This document shows positions 5,286-7,756 of a stretch of 7,756 nucleotides of DNA, one piece after another. The stretch's first letter is position 1, and every line of letters begins with the position of its first letter. The translations under genes and the position numbers were made by a program. Origin of the DNA: an uncultured Sutterella sp. Its GTDB lineage: Bacteria > Pseudomonadota > Gammaproteobacteria > Burkholderiales > Burkholderiaceae_F. The stretch covers positions 1-7,756 of the forward strand of contig CAJLGW010000078.1 in NCBI GenBank assembly GCA_905206345.1, written 5' to 3'. Below the pieces are notes generated by a model. That model was not told the origin of the DNA and did not search any database. It saw only the letters and a program-made list of their open reading frames with translations.

Positions 5286-6008
5286 ATGTTAAAAGTTCTG
5301 GATTGGAATGCTTGGGCACCGGGGCTCGATAGCAAAGAGAAGTGGTTGGATTGGTTTAAAAGTCCGATGCCACTTGCTTCTGATGAAAAAGCCCCGGTGA
5401 AATTTATTTCGCCCATGATTCGTCGCCGCCTCTCCCCCTTGGGACGAGCGGTGGTGGAAGCCCTTCACCCAATCTACGATCAAGAGTCCGATCAAAACAC
5501 GCCGATTGTTTTTGCCTCTCGCTGGGGCGATATCGATCTCACGGTCAAACTTCTTGAAAGTTTGACAACCGAAGGCGATGTATCCCCAACTGCTTTTTCA
5601 ACCTCGGTTCACAATGCAATCGGCGGGCTTTTTTCCATCATCTTTAAGCACCATGGCAATATCAGCGCTCTATCAGGAGTTTCTGCTTGCGCGTCTGCGG
5701 CAATCTATGAAGCGTTGGGGTTACTGACTGAACACCCGAGCGTCATTGTCTGCATTTATGATGATCAAACACCGAACGCATTTGCTGACTTTCACCCGAC
5801 TAACTTCCCCTTTGCTTATTGCTTACGTCTGTCTTTAGCGAAAGACTCTGAAGAGGGATTTTCAATTCAAAGTGCTCCCAGTCAAACCCAAACAGAAACA
5901 ACGGACACGACAAAAGAACTTGAAGTTCTAGCGTTTTTAACGACAGATCTTGAAAGTTGCGCGCAAAATACCAAACAAATAAGTTATCTTCTTGAAAACA
6001 AAATTTAA
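5286..6008 (+). CDS. Beta-ketoacyl synthase N-terminal-like 'chain length factor' (aryl-polyene type)
   Basis: This 240-aa protein resembles the short PF13723 proteins of aryl polyene/flexirubin-like lipid clusters. These are ketosynthase N-terminal halves that pair with a full ketosynthase and are thought to help set polyene chain length. Family features are the opening L-x-W-x-A-W-A-P-G, RRRLSPLGR (47-54), FASRWGDIDLTVKLL (76-90), and the hallmark SPTAFSTSVHNAIGGLFSI (100-118). Residues 129-146 read LSGVSACASAAIYEALGL. A Cys (135) stands near where many members have Ser or Thr, giving an unexpectedly ketosynthase-like S-A-C-A-S. After a Thr/Gln-rich linker (about 197-210) the tail lacks the Trp-rich end I associate with the family. 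No Shine-Dalgarno is visible before ATG 5286. The usual next gene, the acyltransferase, is displaced by the toxin-antitoxin module. Confidence 0.85.
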   Translation: MLKVLDWNAWAPGLDSKEKWLDWFKSPMPLASDEKAPVKFISPMIRRRLSPLGRAVVEALHPIYDQESDQNTPIVFASRWGDIDLTVKLLESLTTEGDVSPTAFSTSVHNAIGGLFSIIFKHHGNISALSGVSACASAAIYEALGLLTEHPSVIVCIYDDQTPNAFADFHPTNFPFAYCLRLSLAKDSEEGFSIQSAPSQTQTETTDTTKELEVLAFLTTDLESCAQNTKQISYLLENKI

Positions 6009-6041
6009 CTAATTTAATTTTCCAAAGACTTTGCACTACAC

Positions 6042-6106
6042 CAAATTTTGTTGGTTTCTTCACTATCAGATAAACAAAAAGATTGTGCCGATAACAAACT
6101 TTGTTA
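6042..6106. repeat. Paired CAAAnTTTGTT motifs upstream of the toxin gene
   Basis: CAAATTTTGTT (6042-6052) and CAAACTTTGTT (6095-6105) differ at one base and are 53 bases apart. The second is part of a perfect 7-bp palindrome, TAACAAA (6092-6098) with TTTGTTA (6100-6106). The first sits in a weaker one, ACCAA (6040-6044) with TTGGT (6051-6055). They may be regulator sites or a terminator for the preceding gene; neither is established. Confidence 0.3.
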
Positions 6107-6116
6107 CGTATTAAGT

Positions 6117-6147
6117 ATGAAAAATTGTAGCTCTTGAGCTACAATTT
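6117..6147 (+). promoter_or_regulatory. Toxin-antitoxin promoter with perfect palindromic operator
   Basis: Two 12-base arms, AAATTGTAGCTC (6122-6133) and its exact complement (6136-6147), are separated by TT. A -10 TACAAT (6140-6145) lies inside the right arm, and a -35-like ATGAAA (6117-6122) lies 17 bases upstream, so the palindrome covers the spacer and -10. TGTAGC...GCTACA palindromes are familiar ahead of this toxin/antidote type, and the HTH antidote encoded downstream is the likely ligand, giving autorepression. The palindrome is seen directly; the binding protein is inferred. Confidence 0.7.
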
Positions 6148-6168
6148 AACCAAGATAAAGGTGTTGCA

Positions 6169-6498
6169 ATGAATATTATTAAAAAGACCGAAATTTTTGA
6201 TGAGTGGTTAAATACACTACGTCAAAAGAATCGGATGCTGTCACAAAGAGTTTCTCAAAGGATCCGAAGAATGTCGATGGGGAACTTAGGTGATGTTAAG
6301 TCGGTTGGCGGAAAGGTATCGGAGGCTAGAATTTTTTCAACACCTGCCTTACGCCTATACTTTACTGTTGTTGACCAAATTGTGATTATTCTGCTGTGTG
6401 GTGGTGATAAGAGTAGTCAGCAGTCGGATATTGAAAAAGCACAAAATTTGGCCGCACAGATTTTTGAGGATATGAAAAATGAAGACAAAATTGATTGA
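6169..6498 (+). CDS. Type II toxin, RelE/ParE superfamily (addiction module killer protein)
   Basis: A 109-aa member of the HigB-like 'addiction module killer protein' group (TIGR02683 pattern). Recognisable parts are TEIFDEWLNTLR near the N-terminus, RIRRMSMGNLGDVKSVGGKVSEARI (32-56), then LRLYF and IILLCGGDKSSQQSDIEKA. RelE-type toxins usually cleave mRNA on the ribosome; ParE-type toxins poison gyrase. Which applies cannot be read from sequence. The conserved Arg, Tyr and Lys positions (LRLYF, GGDKSSQ) are present, so it appears intact. The C-terminus is slightly extended and acidic (FEDMKNEDKID), because the antidote gene starts inside it. AAGG (6158-6161) precedes ATG 6169, just after the palindromic operator. 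The toxin-first order is typical of this subgroup. Confidence 0.88.
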   Translation: MNIIKKTEIFDEWLNTLRQKNRMLSQRVSQRIRRMSMGNLGDVKSVGGKVSEARIFSTPALRLYFTVVDQIVIILLCGGDKSSQQSDIEKAQNLAAQIFEDMKNEDKID

Positions 6499-6763
6499 TT
6501 ATGATCCTCTGGACTATTTAAAAGATGAAACAGACTTCAAACTAGCTCTAGAAGCGGCATTTGAAGAAGATCCTGGTGATGGGAGTTTGATTGCGGCAAC
6601 TCTTGGCGATATTGCTAAAGCTAGAGGAATGACCCAACTAGCAAAAGAAGCTGGCCTGTCCAGAGAGAGCCTTTACCGTTCTCTTTCAGGGAAGGGACGC
6701 CCCGAATTTGCTACGATTTTAAAAGTATCTAAAGCACTGGGGTTCTCATTCGTTTTACAATGA
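6479..6763 (+). CDS. Antidote protein, HTH (HigA-like, TIGR02684-type)
   Basis: The 94-aa antidote neutralises the upstream toxin and probably represses the operon. The N-terminus (LIDYDPLDYLKDETDFKLAL) is the usual toxin-wrapping segment. From about residue 44 a Xre/Cro-like helix-turn-helix follows: DIAKARGMTQLAKEAGLS, then RESLYRSLSGKGRPEF as the recognition part, and TILKVSKALGF at the end. Length is normal for the family. The gene overlaps the toxin by 20 bp, with its own ribosome binding site GAGGA (6466-6470) inside toxin codons, so the two are translationally coupled. Together with the toxin it forms a compact cassette that appears to have been inserted between two lipid-biosynthesis genes. 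Confidence 0.9.
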   Translation: MKTKLIDYDPLDYLKDETDFKLALEAAFEEDPGDGSLIAATLGDIAKARGMTQLAKEAGLSRESLYRSLSGKGRPEFATILKVSKALGFSFVLQ

Positions 6764-6895
6764 TAAGCTTCGTTTGAAACGGCTTGGTAGCCTCTAGTAG
6801 AGGGCTTCAGGCCGCTTTGCATTGGACTCCGAATGCGATCGGTTCGTTTTCCCTCTACAATAACTGCATTGTCAGAAACTTCGTTGAGCCATTTT
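6764..6895 (+). other. Short intergenic region with small hairpins
   Basis: This 132-bp spacer follows the antidote stop. It contains CGTT(6771-6774)/AACG(6778-6781) flanked by AAGC and GCTT, and a second hairpin built on CCTCT (6791-6795) and AGAGG (6799-6803). Neither has a U-run, so a strong terminator is not evident and acyltransferase transcription may continue from the toxin-antitoxin promoter. An isolated TACAAT at 6856-6861 lacks a good -35. Confidence 0.4.
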
Positions 6896-7687
6896 ATGAA
6901 GCGCCTCTCTCGTCAATTCGCGACCGGTTTTGCTTTTTTCACCTTCGGTTTTTTGGGCGTTTTTTATCAGTTCATGCTTTTCCCCGGCATTATCCTTTTT
7001 GTTCGAGATTTGGATAAACGCCACAAACTTGCACGCCACATTATTCATCGTACTTTTCTCTTTTTTGTCCACTTTGGTCGATGCATCGGTATTTGGACTT
7101 GGGAGACAAAAAATATTGAAAAGTTGCGTACGCCCGGCCAATTGATTCTCGCCAATCATTTAACGTTGGTTGATGTTGTCTTTCTTTTTGCCTTTACCCC
7201 TAATGCAAGTGCTGTCGTCAAAGCAGCACTTACCAAAAATCCTTTCACATGGGGCGCTCTGAAAGCCGCGGGCTACGTGATCAATAACGATGAAAGTAAT
7301 GAACTCATTGACCATTGCGTTGCCGAACTTCACAAAGGTGCAAGCCTCATTATTTTCCCAGAAGGCACGCGCACCCCTCCCGGTCAACGCCCCAAACTCA
7401 AGCGTGGTGCCATGAGCGTTGCGCTGAAAAGCCACACCTCTCCTCTGATGGTTCATATCGATTGCACGCCATTGAGTTTGACCAAAAATACCCCGTGGTG
7501 GGATGTGCCCGAAAAAACCATGCATTTCAAGTTTAACGTTTTGGGAACGTTGCCCATTGATGCTTATTTAGAGCAATACCAAACACACGCTCCGCTTGCC
7601 ACTCGCGCCATGAGTCGTGACGTTTTTTCAATTCTTTTCCCACAACTTCGAGAGACCTCAGAGGTACCTCCCAAACTCTCCCGTTAA
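6896..7687 (+). CDS. Lysophospholipid/1-acyl-glycerol-3-phosphate-type acyltransferase (aryl-polyene cluster type)
   Basis: This 263-aa membrane-associated PlsC-like acyltransferase transfers an acyl group to a glycerol or lipid acceptor. In aryl-polyene clusters its relatives are thought to help attach the polyene to its lipid anchor. A hydrophobic N-terminal segment (about 11-36) gives membrane anchoring. The catalytic HX4D is H88-D93 (NHLTLVD), motif II lies around 109-132 (KAALTKNP then GALKAAGYVINND), and motif III is FPEGTR (154-159). A later P-containing motif (PLMVHI, 183-188) completes the set. I chose ATG 6896 (MKRLSRQFATGF) because the family starts just before this helix; an in-frame ATG at 6833 would add 21 residues without homology-like character. 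Neither start has a good ribosome binding site. It normally follows the chain-length-factor gene directly, and here the toxin-antitoxin cassette lies between them. Confidence 0.9.
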   Translation: MKRLSRQFATGFAFFTFGFLGVFYQFMLFPGIILFVRDLDKRHKLARHIIHRTFLFFVHFGRCIGIWTWETKNIEKLRTPGQLILANHLTLVDVVFLFAFTPNASAVVKAALTKNPFTWGALKAAGYVINNDESNELIDHCVAELHKGASLIIFPEGTRTPPGQRPKLKRGAMSVALKSHTSPLMVHIDCTPLSLTKNTPWWDVPEKTMHFKFNVLGTLPIDAYLEQYQTHAPLATRAMSRDVFSILFPQLRETSEVPPKLSR

Positions 7688-7756
7688 GTCCCAACCTCTG
7701 AACGATGGCTCTTCACACTTTAGCGTGAAAACAACACAAAATTAGACTCACCTTGA
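7688..7756 (+). other. Window-end region, no gene visible
   Basis: Short frames here close quickly, for example ATG 7704 reads seven codons to TGA. A weak inverted repeat TTCAC/GTGAA occurs near 7710-7727 without a U-run. In aryl-polyene-type clusters acyl carrier protein genes usually follow, but none has started convincingly before the window ends. Confidence 0.4.

Noticed and set aside
6833..6895. Upstream in-frame ATG as the acyltransferase start
   Set aside because: The extra 21 residues precede the usual family N-terminus (MKRLSRQF and a hydrophobic helix), and there is no ribosome binding site before 6833.
6784..7017. TTG-initiated frame overlapping the acyltransferase start
   Set aside because: It lies in a different frame from a motif-rich acyltransferase and shows no family features or ribosome binding site.

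Overview
This 7.8-kb window looks like chromosomal DNA of a moderate-GC, host-associated beta-proteobacterium. The Sutterellaceae are the best guess. That is an inference from gene content and style: a Tat-exported HisC-like aminotransferase, a GreB of beta-proteobacterial type next to tRNA-Ala/tRNA-Glu, and an aryl-polyene-type gene pair. No rRNA or other taxonomic marker is present.

Left part (1-3331): a structured, AT-rich, gene-free leader of about 386 bp precedes a Tat-signal, PLP-dependent aminotransferase gene that is broken twice. One lesion is an in-frame TAA where a conserved Tyr is expected. The other is a 1.82-kb IS1634-like (IS4 superfamily) insertion sequence close to the 3' end. 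I can place both ends of the IS from matching terminal inverted repeats (1471-1496 and 3264-3290). The lost C-terminal codons of the aminotransferase reappear immediately beyond the right end (3291-3331, reading KVLKDFRKKGWI-stop). The IS carries a perfect 15-bp hairpin terminator and a TATAAT box ahead of its transposase.

Middle part (3406-4214, minus strand): greB is followed by a tandem tRNA-Ala(GGC)-tRNA-Glu(TTC) unit. That unit has its own good sigma70-type promoter and a hairpin terminator that converges on the aminotransferase remnant.

Right part (4357-7756, plus strand): a SlyB-like glycine-zipper outer-membrane lipoprotein and a small secreted coiled-coil protein form a tight pair. 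They are followed 14 bp later by a beta-ketoacyl synthase N-terminal-like 'chain length factor' (PF13723). Then comes a complete type II toxin-antitoxin module (RelE/ParE-type toxin, HTH antidote) with a perfect palindromic operator, and finally a lysophospholipid acyltransferase. In aryl-polyene-type lipid clusters the chain-length-factor gene is normally followed directly by this acyltransferase, so the toxin-antitoxin module appears to sit inside what would otherwise be a contiguous pair. The rest of such a cluster would lie beyond the right edge.

I see no CRISPR array, prophage or clearly novel multi-gene system. The most informative points are the reconstructed IS-split gene and the toxin-antitoxin module inside the polyene-type locus.
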